From NCBI GenBank assembly GCA_016710985.1, contig JADJTX010000010.1, positions 1 to 25,596 on the forward strand: a DNA stretch of 25,596 nt. Reading direction: 5' to 3'. The notes under the pieces were generated by a model. It worked only from the letters and a program-made list of their open reading frames with translations, was not told where the DNA came from and made no database searches. The stretch is from Ignavibacteria bacterium. Its GTDB lineage: Bacteria; Bacteroidota; Ignavibacteria; Tepidaquicellales; Tepidaquicellaceae. This document shows positions 10,147-20,749 of this stretch, in pieces. The position numbers were made by a program, and so were the translations under genes. The first letter of the stretch is position 1. Each line of letters opens with the position of its first letter.

Positions 10147-10761
10147 TCACGGCACCACCAGCTTTACAACATCTGACCTCAATCCGGTCTCTCCATCCTT
10201 TACATAGTAATAAGCATAATATTCTCTTGCTTCAGGAATTGAACGTGACAGATTAGGTCTATTATCAGTGTAGGTCCTCCCGAAGACAATTGAGAGCTTA
10301 GTAAATTTAGTTTCGTTTCCTCTTTTTGAATACAGAGTTAAACCGTCAGTTCCATAAGCCTGATAGCGAATTATAACCTCACTTCCGTTGAGCTTTGCTT
10401 TCAGTTCGGGTTTGTGCCGTGAAAAATCGGTTACCGGCGAATACCTGTTTATTATCCCGAAGTCTGCGCCAATTCCGGTATCATATTTTTTAGAAGACTT
10501 AATTTGATTGGATAACCTTCTGATAAGGTTTATTGTATTTTCCCTGCTGGAATTAAATTCTTCCGTTGCTGCTTTCGATTCCGCTCTTAATGAAATCATA
10601 TTGGCAAATGTCCGCATATGATTCTGAAGAATCTTTTTGCTTCATTTATCTCTTGATCATTCATTGCTAAATCTTGTGAATGGAGATCAAGCCGTGTAAT
10701 GAAATTATTTACAAATGTATTCAGATTACTGTTTCTACGGGGGACAAAGTCTTTTTTTCAA
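10147..10761 (-). CDS. Conserved protein with C-terminal fibronectin-like domain, one frameshift
   Basis: Minus strand. A likely TTG start near 10761, preceded by AGAGGG, leads into KDFVPRRNSNLNTFVNNFIT, then DLHSQDLAMNDQEINEAKRF. One shift near 10620 continues as MRTFANMISLRAESKAATEE, NLIRRLSNQIKSS, then a beta-rich C-terminal half (KPELKAKLNGSEVIIRYQA, TDNRPNLSRSIPEAREYYAY, YVKDGETGLRSDVVKLVV). This layout (an all-helical N-terminal half, then a single fibronectin type III-like domain) matches a family I recall from Ignavibacteria and Planctomycetes; its function is unknown. No signal peptide is visible. About 204 aa. Convergent with the malic enzyme gene. Confidence 0.65.
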
Positions 10762-10910
10762 AATGTTTTCCCTCTTTTTTTGTAAAAAATATTTTATATC
10801 ATAATAAAAGAAACTGAAAACATAGAGTTAATTTCCTGACTGCGGAATTAAATTTCCCGCACCCGCTTGCCAGGTATTGTTGTGAAAATGTAAAACAATT
10901 GAACATTTAT

Positions 10911-11535
10911 ATTCCCTCGCCTTTAGTGAGGGAAATCCCGGTTAGTACAGATATTTCCCCGACTACACCAAGTGAAATTTTGTGCTGCACAAATATTCCC
11001 CGAATAACCGGAGGGAAGCTTTTGAGTTGACCGACATTCCCTCGCATTACCTGAGGGAAATTCTGAGTTGTATAAATATTCCCTCGCATGATCCGTGGGA
11101 AGTTTTGAGTTATTCAGTATTTCCCTCGAATGAAACGAGGGAAATTCCGGGTTACCAAAATATTTCTTCAAATGACCTTTTGGTAGTTTTAAGTTGTATA
11201 AATATTCCCTCATGATCCGTGGAAAGTTTTGGGTTGTGAGGATGTTCCCCGTATGACACGAGGAATGTCCGGGCTGCACGGATATTTCTCCGCATGAAAC
11301 AGAGAATGCTCTGAGTTTTATGGATATTCCCCCGTATGACACGAGGGAATGTACGGGCTGTATGGATACTTCTCCGCATGTCGGAGAAAGTCCTGAGTTG
11401 TCCTGATGTTCCCTCATATGATCCGCTGGAATTTCTGATTTATAAAAATATTCCATCGAATGACAGGAGGAAAATTCTGAGGAGTACGGGAATACATTCG
11501 TGTTACAGAAAGTGAATTCAATTGAGTATATAAAT
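10911..11535. repeat. Tandem array of ~42-bp hairpin units (about 14-16 copies)
   Basis: Units begin at about 10911, 10953, 10995, 11036, 11078, 11119, 11162, 11204, 11244, 11284, 11326, 11368, 11408 and 11450, with one or two decayed units to ~11535. Spacing is 40-43 bp. Each has a left arm like TTCCCTCG, a short loop that usually contains ATGA, a right arm like CGAGGGAA, then a spacer resembling TTCTGAGTTGTATGGAT. The best unit pairs 10 bp (11119-11128 with 11136-11145). Unit 12 reads TTCTCCG/CGGAGAA and unit 10 TTCTC/GAGAA: both arms changed together, which keeps the pairing. Because the period is near a multiple of three, several overlapping ORFs run through it on both strands; I treat those as by-products. 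Not CRISPR: units abut with no unique spacers. Confidence 0.9.
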
Positions 11536-11610
11536 TTTTTCGTGCAACAGTAGAGAACTTCTGAGATGAATAATTACTTCACCCATCCTGTTTGGTGGCA
11601 AAAAAGTTTT

Positions 11611-11902
11611 TTCCCCGCCGTTGTTGGTGTTCCAAAAAGTTTGCCTCTAAGCTCTTTGAAGATCAACAATTTTAACTGCAAACTTTTTGGTCACCAACAA
11701 CAAAAGCTCTACGATTCATTATAGTTTCAGTTTATCCTTGACACTTCCGGAAAGCGAATGAGCTGAAGCTTGAAATAAAAAAACAAGTACCACTTCGTTA
11801 GCTGAGTGTTCTGTTGTTGGTGACCAAAAAGTTTGCAGAAAGTATAAAGGACAATTTATACATTACTATGCAAACATTTTTGGAACACCAACGGCGGGGA
11901 AA
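11611..11902. repeat. Nested inverted-repeat block (MITE-like)
   Basis: Outer arms 11611-11644 and 11870-11902 are inverted copies (TTCCCCGCCGTTGTTGGTG... against ...CACCAACGGCGGGGAA, differing by a 3-bp and a 1-bp gap). Inner arms 11678-11701 and 11813-11836 are a perfect 24-bp inverted pair (GCAAACTTTTTGGTCACCAA...). Inner and outer arms are themselves variants of one motif, GTTGTTGGTGNNCCAAAAAG + TTTGC, so the block holds four copies in alternating orientation. A fifth, partial one lies at 11590-11609. The interior has no gene. Its right edge lies 13 bp from the tRNA fragment. Confidence 0.8.
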
Positions 11903-11915
11903 TGTCTGTCTTTTT

Positions 11916-11965
11916 TGGAGCTGGCAGAGGGATTTGAACCCCCGACCTGCTGATTACAAATCAGC
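11916..11965 (-). tRNA. 3' half of tRNA-Thr(TGT), probable attachment site
   Basis: On the minus strand: anticodon stem-loop 11965-11949 (GCTGA, loop TTTGTAA with anticodon TGT, TCAGC), a variable region AGGTC, T-arm GGGGGTTCAAATCCCTC (11943-11927), acceptor strand TGCCAGC, discriminator T and encoded CCA (11918-11916). Upstream of the anticodon stem the sequence no longer matches a D-arm or 5' acceptor strand, so this is a 50-nt fragment, not a functional tRNA. Tyrosine recombinases commonly use tRNA 3' ends as attachment sites, and one is encoded 116 bp away. A 78-codon plus-strand ORF (11814-12050) crossing it carries the well-known spurious peptide WQRDLNPRPADYKSA and is not a gene. Confidence 0.85.
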
Positions 11966-12010
11966 GGAAAAGTTAGCTTGGAATCTGAAACTGTATTATT
12001 TGGTGAATTT

Positions 12011-12028
12011 CATTAGTTGTTCATTAGT
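12011..12028. repeat. Direct repeat pair CATTAGT next to integrase
   Basis: CATTAGT at 12011-12017 and 12022-12028, between the tRNA fragment and the integrase start. The same paired heptamer with near-identical spacing recurs at 20970-20988 and, with one base changed, at 24972-24990. The position suits an integrase arm-type binding site, but this is inference. Confidence 0.35.
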
Positions 12029-12080
12029 AAAATTAAGAGATTTACTGTGATTTTGAAGAGAACGGGAAGGAAATTTAAAA

Positions 12081-13128
12081 ATGTTTATATCAAATTCCAA
12101 CAAGACCAAAACGTATTATCTGTATTTTACAAACCCTCTAACAGATAAGCCAACTTCAAGAAGCTGCCGGACTAAACTTAAATCGGAAGCAACGAGGTTT
12201 TTAAAAAACTTCAGGATCGAAAACTCTAATTCTCCGAAAGTTGATAAATCAAATTTGAAACTTTCAGACGTTAAGGAAAGAATCTTATCTCATTACAAAA
12301 TGAATAATGCTTTAAAAACTTACAGAAGTGTTAAAAGTACTTATGAAAATCTCAGTCGCATTATTGGAGATAAAGCTATTTCAATTATTGGCAAATCAGA
12401 TATTGAGGATTTCAAGCGCATTAGGAGCAAAGAAGTAAGCCTTATATCGACAAACGTTGATATTCGCAATATTAAAGCTATGTTCAATAAAATGTTAGAG
12501 TTTGAATTACTGCAATACAAAAAAGTCACTTTAGTAAAACAATTCAAGATCGAAAAGAAAAAAATGCTGGCAATAGATTCAAATGACATTAATAAAATCC
12601 TAAATTCAAAAATTGATATTCAGTTAAAGCAAATAATCCGTTTTACTTTGCTAACTGCAAGCAGGATATCAGAAGTCCTGAGTGTGAGGATTAAGGATAT
12701 TGATTTTGACAATGAAGTGATCAATATTCATCAGAGGAAGACAAATAGCTTCAAAACTATTCCATTGACCGCGGGAATACTTGATTTAGTAAATGAGATT
12801 ATGAATAACGAAGTTGAAAGCAATATTTACACAATACAGGATAAAGAAAGCTATTTGTTTCCGAATCCAGTCAGGAATAATCCTTGCTTAAAAATGAGAG
12901 GATACAGTAAGCAAACAGTTTAAGAAAATTCTTAGAGAGTTGAAGCTGAACGAGGATTTTAAATTCCATTCTTTAAGACACAGTGCCATTACCGAATTGA
13001 TCAAGAATAATGTTCCGTTGAATATTGTAAAGGAGATTGCCGGACACAAGGCTATCACGACCACGATGATATACTCACACGTTAAAAGCAATGATTTGAG
13101 AGATGCAGTCAACTCTTTAAGCTACTAA
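12081..13128 (+). CDS. Tyrosine recombinase / integrase, one frameshift
   Basis: Site-specific recombinase of the phage-integrase family. ATG at 12081 is preceded by a good GGGAAGGAAA ribosome site. Residues 1-45 are a short N-terminal region, 60-150 a helical SAM-like core-binding domain. The catalytic domain has LLTASRISEVLSVRIKDIDF (Arg195), a lysine-bearing HQRKTNSFKTIPL hairpin (Lys220), then after a 1-bp shift near 12910, KFHSLRHSAIT (HxxR), EIAGHKAITTTMIYSHV with the second histidine and nucleophilic Tyr, and stop at 13126-13128. All catalytic residues survive, about 349 aa. It sits next to a tRNA-Thr 3' fragment, so it probably integrated the element that starts there. The first ORF stops 5 bp before the LRELKL join; a single-base correction restores SKQFKKILREL. 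Confidence 0.9.
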
Positions 13129-13200
13129 CGAAAGAAAGTGTCTTAGAACGCATTTATGTGCGAACTGGAATGATTTAAAAGGATATTTAGAAGCAATTTA

Positions 13201-13233
13201 AAGCGGATCATAGTAATTTTGATCCGCTTTTTT
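13201..13233 (+). terminator. Rho-independent terminator after the integrase
   Basis: AAGCGGATCA (13201-13210) pairs perfectly with TGATCCGCTT (13220-13229) across a 9-base loop and runs into a T tract. It lies 72 bp after the integrase stop and separates it from the secreted-protein genes. Confidence 0.85.
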
Positions 13234-13338
13234 TAAGCTGGAACAAGATTTAACATTATTTAATGAAAATATATTTTTTAAATTAAGACTTTATTTTTAG
13301 CATTAATAATTTTATACATTAATTGGGAGGGTATTAAT

Positions 13339-15216
13339 GTGAAAACAATACTTACAGTTTTACTATTCTTTACTAATTCTATTATATCATTCGGACAAGT
13401 TACTCAAAAATGGACAGCGAGATTTGACTACAATAACTACGCTGATGAGTCAAATGTTGTAAGGGCTGATAATCTTGGAAATGTTTATGTTTTTGGAAGT
13501 AGTGCTTTGAATGGTACCGTGTTCGATTTTCTTACAATTAAATATGATTCATTAGGAAACATAGTGTGGACGAGAAGATATGATGGTGCTTCCAATGGTG
13601 AAGATTATGGAATATCTATGGAATTAGACAGAGATGGGTATATCTATGTAGCCGGTAGAAGTAGGAGAAATTTAGCACCATTTGCTCCTCATTTCCGAAT
13701 TATGTATTATAAAATATAAGCCTAACGGTGACAGTGTATGGGTAAGAAGAAATAGTGGATTAAATAATTCTGGCTGTACTCCATCGAAGATGTCAATTGA
13801 CAATAACAAAAATATTTATGTAACGGGAACTTCAGGATCGGATTTCTTTACAGTAAAATATGATTCAAATGGAGTGCTCTTATGGAGTAAATCTTATAAT
13901 GGTCCCGGAAATGATAATGATAACCCTACATCCATAGAAATTGATAATGGTTATATTTATGTAGCAGGGTCAAGTTATGGATCAGGTACTAATTCTGATT
14001 TTGCATTATAAAATATAATTCTGAAGGCGATCAACAATGGGTAGCCAGATACAATGGAGATGCAAATTTAGCCGATGCATTGGGATCATGACACTTGATA
14101 AAGAAGGAACTATAATTGTAACCAGGGTCAACACTATTGATTTTCACAGCGAAGTAAATATTGTACAATAAAATATAATGCTTCGGGAAGTCAACTTTGG
14201 TTAAGAACATATAGTGGAAAATTTGACTGCGCTTCAGCTGGTATTGTTCAGTCGGATTCGCTGAATAATATTTTTGTCAATGGTAAAACCAAACTTCTTC
14301 AGATGTATATGGAATTACAACTATAAAATACTTACCTAATGGTGATTCGTTATGGGTAAGAAATTTTGTAGGGGAAGTGAATCTGATTAGGTCCTCGATC
14401 TATGGTTTTAGATGCAAATGCAAATATTTATATTACCGGGAATCTAATTGATGGAGGTTCAGATTATGTAACCCTAAGGTATAATACAAATGGAGAATTT
14501 CAATGGTTTAAAACTTATGATGGTGGATTCAATAAAAATGATGAAGTCCAGTCAATTTGTGTTGATAGAAACAAAAATGTTTACGTAACCGGCATAAGCT
14601 ATAATAACAATAATAATTATAACTGGGCAACGGATTTTTTAACAATAAAATATTCACAGACAAATCCGGCAATTAAAGTGAATTTGAAAGTTCTCTTTGA
14701 AGGAATATATTTTAATCTTTTAAATAAATTGCTGAGGAGGATACTGTTCAAAGGTGTATTTAAGAGATGCTACAGTTCCTTTTGCGATTAGAGATTCTGC
14801 AAAGACTGTAATAGATTCAAATTCTTTTACCGGATTGCTTACTTTTTCGAATGCTCCAAGCGGAAGTTATTATTTAGTAGTTAAACATTTTAGTTCTGTT
14901 GAAACCTGGAGCAAATCAGGAGGCGAAACTCTAACAAGCGGTTACTCGACTTCAAGCTATGATTTTACAAATTCAATTGGCAAGGCTTTTGTAACAACTT
15001 AAAATTGAAAGGAAGCAGGTACTGTCTTTACAGTGGAGATATTAGTCAAGATGGATATATAACCTTATTCGATGATCGATTTATAATGATGCTGCAAATT
15101 TTGTTGCGGGAAATTATTTACAAACGGATCTGACAGGTGACAGGTTAGTTGACCTTGCGGATGTTACATTAGGATATAATAATTCTACAAATTTTATAGA
15201 AGTAAGAAGACCATAG
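13339..15216 (+). CDS. Secreted SBBP-repeat beta-propeller with dockerin-like C-terminal module, frameshifted
   Basis: A GTG start at 13339 (AAAACAATACTT follows) has GGGAGGG eight bases upstream and encodes a signal peptide (KTILTVLLFFTNSIISFGQ). Seven SBBP-type repeats follow with the pattern xDFLTIKYDSxGxxxWxxxYx, at DFLTIKYDSLGNIVW, IKYKPNGDSVW, DFFTVKYDSNGVLLW, DFALIKYNSEGDQQW, IKYNASGSQLW, IKYLPNGDSLW and DYVTLRYNTNGEFQW. A half repeat (DFLTIKYSQTN) fits propeller closure. The C-terminal module has VNLKVLFEG, VYLRDATVPFAIRDSAKTVI, YYLVVKHFSSVETWSKSGGE, then two EF-hand-like calcium loops: YSGDISQDGYITLFD and DLTGDRLVDLADVTL, ending GYNNSTNFIEVRRP. About 620 aa with six or more frame changes. 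Extracellular; ligand unknown. Same module in three other genes here. Confidence 0.75.
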
Positions 15217-15359
15217 ATGAGATTGCAATTTCTTTGACAAAAAGCAAAAGTCGATTGGAATTTAGTAATGTTAAATTTTATCTGTTCATAGAACTAATTT
15301 CATTTTATAATAATTTAAATGATTCAATTTTCCTTTAGAAAAAAATTAATGAAGAAAAT

Positions 15360-17208
15360 ATGAAAAATTCCTACTTAATTTTAATCTGCCTTCTTTGCTT
15401 TTGCGATGCAGTATACTCACAGTATTCGTTAAGATGGCAAAAGCATGATAGTGCGATGTTTAACTATCCGGTATTGCAAATTGACAACTTTCAAAACCTG
15501 TATGTAAGCAGTAATGTTTACAACCAGGCAACTGACTATGATTACCTTACAATAAAATATGATTCTTCAGGGAGTGTACTTTGGAAAAGGAGTTTGGACT
15601 GCAAAAACAGCTCAAAAGACAACGTTAATAGTAATTTCATTGATCACTTAAGCAATTATTACATTACTGGATATTTTAAAGCTCCGGGAGAAAATTATGA
15701 TATTATGACGATCAAATACAGTGCTAATGGAGATTCTTTATGGAGTGTTATATATAACGGACAGGACAATAGAGACGATTTTTCTTATGCAATTTTTGTT
15801 GATGATTCACTCAATTGTTACATAACAGGAACAAGTGTTTCTAATTTTACATATTTTGATTATGTAACAATAAAATATAACTCAATGGGAATTCAACAGT
15901 GGGTCAGAAAGTATAATGATCCTGAAAATTCTTGGGATATTGCCAGTAGTATTTTAGTTGACAGCAAAGGAAATGTCTATGTATCAGGTGCAAGCAATTC
16001 TACTCCAACAAATGGTGACATTTTAACAATTAAATATGACAGAAATGGAACACAAAAATGGTCAAAATTTTATTCCACTCCTTATAATGATGATTCACCA
16101 ATCTTGAAGATGGATGATAAAGAAAATATTTATTTGACGGGATCCAGTGGAAGAGCTTATGGATTAGATATTGTCACGTTGAAATACGACACAGCCGGAA
16201 ATCAAATGTGGTTCGATGTATTTCATAGTGCAACAATTGGATGGGCGCGCATAAGAAACAATATTATTGATCGTTTTGGAAATTGTTATGTTGGAGGTAT
16301 TATCGACAGTGCTGCAAATAATGATTATGATTTCACTCTTATAAAATATGATACCTCAGGGGTACGAAAGTGGGTTAAGAACTACGGAGGAGCGGCAGGG
16401 AGGCTTTGATGAACTTACTTCAGCAGCAACGGGATTCTGTAGGTAATATATACTTGTTTGGAACCAGCGTGGAGCACCAGGAATCAAGATTAACATTATT
16501 AAAATACACACCTTCGGGAGAAGTGGTTTGGATTCAACACTATGACTACCTTAATAAAATGATAAATCCAGTTTGTGTATAGTAACTCAAAGTGGATCAG
16601 AAATATATGCTACGGGTTTATCAGATGACGTATTATCAACTATCAAATTTGTAAAAAATCCTGACTTCCTATCACTAAATCTGGCAGTTTTGAATGAAGG
16701 ACTATTTAATTCAGTATTTAATCAAATGGCTCGAAAGATACAATGACAATTTACCTGAGGTCGTTCAGTTCACCTTATGAATTAATTGATTCAAGTAAAT
16801 CTACAATTGATAGTCTGAATTTTTCAGGAATTTTCAAATTCAATTCAGCAATTCAGAACAACTACTACATTGTTTCAAAAAGCAGTAGTACACTGGAGAC
16901 CTGGAGTAAAGAAGGGGGTTTTCTTCGAAATTAATGATACGACCCAGTTTGATTTTACAAGCTCGATATCTCAAGCCTTCGGGTAACCTCAAGTTAAAAG
17001 GTACAAGTATTGTCTTTATAGCGGAGATATTAATCAGGATGGTCATATAACTCTGTTCGATGTGATCCCGATTTATAATGATGCTGCTAATTTCATATCA
17101 GGGAATTATTTGGCTACAGATTTGACAGGTGATAGGATTGTTGATCTTACTGATGTTACATTAGGTTATAATAATTCTACAAATTTTATAAGAATCTGGC
17201 GACCTTGA
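15360..17208 (+). CDS. Secreted SBBP-repeat beta-propeller with dockerin-like C-terminal module, frameshifted
   Basis: Paralogue of the preceding gene, 143 bp downstream, same strand. ATG at 15360 encodes a signal peptide (KNSYLILICLLCFCDAVYSQ). Six intact SBBP repeats are in one frame to about 16400 (DYLTIKYDSSGSVLW, DIMTIKYSANGDSLW, DYVTIKYNSMGIQQW, DILTIKYDRNGTQKW, DIVTLKYDTAGNQMW, DFTLIKYDTSGVRKW), and a seventh (LLKYTPSGEVVW) follows after a shift, so seven blades. The module begins LSLNLAVLNEGLF, then TIYLRSFSSPYELIDSSKST, YYIVSKSSSTLETWSKEGG, calcium loops in YSGDINQDGHITLFDVIPI and DLTGDRIVDLTDVTLG, and ends FIRIWRP with stop at 17206-17208. About 616 aa. Frame breaks cluster after 16390. 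Confidence 0.78.
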
Positions 17209-17268
17209 GTTAAATTTCTAATTGCAAAATATTTTTTAAAGCGATTTAAGGCAATAATATTTAAATTT

Positions 17269-18961
17269 ATGAAAATATTTATTTACTTTGTGTTAGTACC
17301 TATCATTGTAGTTAACTTAAATTCGTTAGCTCAAATAAACCCTGGATTTGTTGCAAATTATCCATTCAATGAAAGTGCAAATAATGGGAACGGAAATAAT
17401 TTTACAAATTCATTAGAACCAGACTCTATTGTCCTTAGCGGAGAAATAAATGGTAATCGATTCGGGTATTCAGTATCAACTGCAGGTGATGTAAATGGTG
17501 ATGGATTTTCAGATGTAATTGTAGGTGATTACCAATATCAAGGTTACAAAGGTCGTGCTTATATTTTTTACGGAGGTTTATCAGTTGATACAGTGGCAGA
17601 TATTATAATGACTGGTGAATCAGGAAATAATAGATTTGGATTATCTGTTGCATCTGCTGGAGATTTAAATGGAGATGGCTATTCTGATGTTATAGTTGGA
17701 GCTCCTAATAATGATGGGGCAAATGATATTGCTGGACGAGCTTATATTTATTTTGGAGGAGTTGAAATGGATGGCGTTGTTGATAAAACATTATATGGTC
17801 AAGAAAGTTACGATAATTTTGGATATTCAGTATCAACTGCGGGTGATGTAAACAATGACGGGTATTCTGATGTGATAGTTGGTGCATTTCAGTATCACAA
17901 CGTTCAAGGTTATGTATTCATTTATTACGGTGGTGCATCTATGGATAGTGTTAAAGATGTAACTTTTTTATGGATCAGATTTAATCAATTTGGGGAATCT
18001 GTATCAACTGCGGAGATGTTAATGGAGATGGATTTTCAGATGTGATCATTAGTTCCTCTTTGTATAATAATTATACTGGTTCGAGCCTATATTTATTATG
18101 GAGGGCTTCAATGGATAATGCAGAAGATGTTGTTCTAACTGGCGAAGCACCCGGTCATTTTTTTGGGGTTTCTGTTTCGACGGCTGGAGACGTAAATGGA
18201 GATGGTTATTCTGATGTTATCGTTGGAGCCGAACGTTTCAATGAAAATACTGGAAGTGCTAATATATTTTATGGCGGAATAAAAATGAATGAAGTTACAG
18301 ACCTAACTTTAACAGGCGAAGCAATAAATGATAAATTTGGTTTTTCAGTTTCAACCGCTGGGGACGTAAATAGAGATGGGTTTTCAGATGTGATAGTAGG
18401 AGCTAAAGAGTATTATTATACCACCGGAAGAACATATTTATTTTATGGTGGTGTTACTATGGATTCTATAACTGATATTGTTTTAACTGGTGTTCAACAA
18501 AATAACCAATTTGGTATTTCTGTTTCAACTGCGGGTGATCAGCTTACGAGAAATGATACCGTTAAAGTATATTTACGGAATGCCTCTCCTCCTTATGCTT
18601 TAACTGATTCTGCATTAGGTATTATTGATTCAATTTCATTCTCCAGACTCTTTAAGTTTTTAGTAGCTCCATCTGGCTATTATTATTTAGTTGTAAAACA
18701 TTTTAATACTATTGAAACATGGAGTAAATCCGAGGTGAATATCTGGTAAATGACGAAACAATATTTAACTATGACTTTACGATTGCTAATACAAGCTTAC
18801 GGAAACAACTTAAAACTTAAAGGGGTAAGTATTGCGTTTACAGTGGTGATATAAATCAAGATGGTTATATAACTTTATTGGATGTGATACTTATTTACAA
18901 TAATGCTGCGAATTTTCTAATTGGAAATTATTTGGCTACGGATTTAACAGGGAAGTTGTGA
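17269..18961 (+). CDS. Secreted FG-GAP (integrin-like) propeller with dockerin-like module, internally shortened
   Basis: ATG at 17269, signal peptide KIFIYFVLVPIIVVNLNSLAQ, then VANYPFNESANNGNG, a stub resembling the first strand of a LamG-like domain. FG-GAP blades follow, each FGxSVSTAGDVNGDGxSDVIVG with a DxDxDG-type calcium loop: six complete ones, near 17460, 17640, 17820, 17990, 18160 and 18340. A seventh begins near 18515 (NQFGISVSTAGD) but after 18540 jumps directly, without frame loss, to LTRNDTVKVYLRNASPPYAL of the C-terminal module, so the rest of the blade and the first strand of the module are missing. The module continues with YYYLVVKHFNTIETWSKS and one calcium loop (SGDINQDGYITLLD). 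The second loop is cut short at TDLTG by a stop at 18959-18961. Frame breaks near 18015 and 18740. Confidence 0.72.
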
Positions 18962-19095
18962 TTTTACTGTTTCAATAGGAACTTCATTAAACAATGTTTC
19001 AAATCATCTAACTTTTCTAAGGCAGGAATTAAAGAAAATTCATTTCAAATAATATTAAAATAATTAAAATTTCAATTTTTAAAAATATTTCTTAA

Positions 19096-20748
19096 ATGAC
19101 TGATAAGGATTTAATTAATAAGCTAAATGAATTATCGAACTTCCTTCAGAAACAGAAGTTTTCGAATTTAAGGAAGCAAAAAGTGGTTTTGATTTTAGTA
19201 AAATTGGTGAATATTTTTCTGCTTTATCAAATGAAGCTAACCTTAAAAATCATAAAGATGCTTGGTTAGTTTTTGGAGTTCGAGATCATAAAAGAGAAAT
19301 AGTAGGTTCCAACTATAGAACAAAGAGGGAGGATTTAGATAATCTAAAATTTGAAATTGCAGAAAAAACAACAAACCGTATTACTTTTATTGAAATATTT
19401 GAAATTTTGATTGATGGTTTAAGAGTTATAATGTTTCAAATTCCTGCTGCACCTAGAGGGATTCCTGTTGCATGGGACGGTCATTATTATGGGCGAGATG
19501 GTCAAAGTTCAGTTCCACTAAATATTGAGGAAATGGAAAGAATTAGGAACGAAAAAGTAATTGAAGACTGGAGTGCTGGAATAATTGAGAATGCAAATTA
19601 AGTGATCTGGATGATTATGCAATTATCCAAGCACGGAAAATTATATAATTAAAAATTCAAAATTTGAAAATGAAATAAAAGGTTGGAGTAATATCATATT
19701 TCTTGATAAAGCAAGAATAACCATTTCTGGACAAATAACACGAACTGCTATTCTTCTTCTCGGGAAGTCTGATTCAGAGCATTTTTTATCACCAGCAATT
19801 GCACAAATATCATGGATTTTTAAGACTAAGGGAAAATATAGAAAAGATTACGAACATTTTTCATGTCCTTTTTTATTGAATGTAAATAATGTATTTGGAA
19901 AAGTAAGAAATTTGAAATATAGATATATGAAAGGGGAAACAATTTTTCCTGAAGAGTTAAACCAATATGAACCATCAAATATACGGGAAGCATTAAATAA
20001 TTGTATTGCACACCAAGATTACCCAAAAGGAGGGAAAATTACTGTTATAGAGAGAGAAGATGATTATTTGACATTTTGCAATATGGGAAAGTTTTTACCC
20101 GGTTCGATTGAAAATTTAATTCAAAATGATTCTCCCCATCATATTATAGAAATAGTTTTCTATGTCAAGCAATGGTAAATTTAAACATGATTGACACTAT
20201 TGGAAGTGGATAAAAGGATGTTCAGACTTCAAAGGGAAAGATTTTTTCCAATGCCAGATTATGATCTTTCAAATGAGGAAGTAAAAGCAACATTAACAGG
20301 AAAAGTAATAGATATGAAATTTGCAACAGCACTGGCAAATAATCCTGAATTAAGTTTACTTGATATTTATTCATTGGATAAAGTTCAAAAAATAGAACCT
20401 TAACAGATTATGAAATTGGTATATTGCGAAAAAAAATTGATAGAAGGGAGGAACAAAATTTTCATTTCAGCTGGACTTGCAAAGGTTATAGATAAAAAAG
20501 CAGAGTATTCGAAGTATAAAGCATTCGATAAAAAATATTATCACGATCTTGTAGAAAAATGTATCAAAGAACATGGATTTTTGACAAGAAAAGATGTTAA
20601 TGAATTATTATGGAATAAGTTACCTGATTGGATGACAGACAAGCAAAAGAAAATCAAAATAAATCATTTATTATCTGAGTTAAGGATGAATAATGTCATT
20701 ACCAATATTGGTAATGATTACAATTCCAAATGGATAAGGAAGAATTAA
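19096..20748 (+). CDS. Schlafen/AlbA_2-domain ATP-binding protein (COG2865-like regulator), frameshifted
   Basis: ATG at 19096. The N-terminal AlbA_2 (Schlafen-type, DNA- or RNA-binding) domain reads PSETEVFEFKEAKSGFDFSK, GEYFSALSNEANLKN, AWLVFGVRDHKREIVGSNYR. A linker with EMERIRNEKVIEDWS follows, then a GHKL-type ATP-binding domain with N-box REALNNCIAHQDYP, YLTFCNMGKFLPG and MVNLNMIDTIGSGIKRMF. The C-terminus has ISAGLAKVIDKKAEYSKYKA and winged-helix-like KCIKEHGFLTRKDVNELLW. About 550 aa. Often annotated as a putative transcriptional regulator or RecG-related; many lie on mobile elements and some belong to defence islands, but there is no direct functional evidence here. Frame breaks near 19138, 19600, 20150 and 20405. 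A perfect hairpin follows two bases after the stop. Confidence 0.8.
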
Positions 20749-20749
20749 G

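Noticed and set aside
10907..11456. Overlapping ORFs on both strands through the 42-bp repeats
   Set aside because: They arise because the repeat period is near a multiple of three and the unit lacks stops in several frames. No frame is favoured, none has a ribosome site, and 40-, 41- and 43-bp units shift the frame.
10911..11535. CRISPR array
   Set aside because: The units are contiguous variants of one sequence with no unique spacers, and no cas genes are nearby.
11814..12050. 78-codon ORF with WQRDLNPRPADYKSA
   Set aside because: This peptide is the translation of the tRNA antisense strand, a familiar false gene. The ORF also overlaps the inverted-repeat arms.
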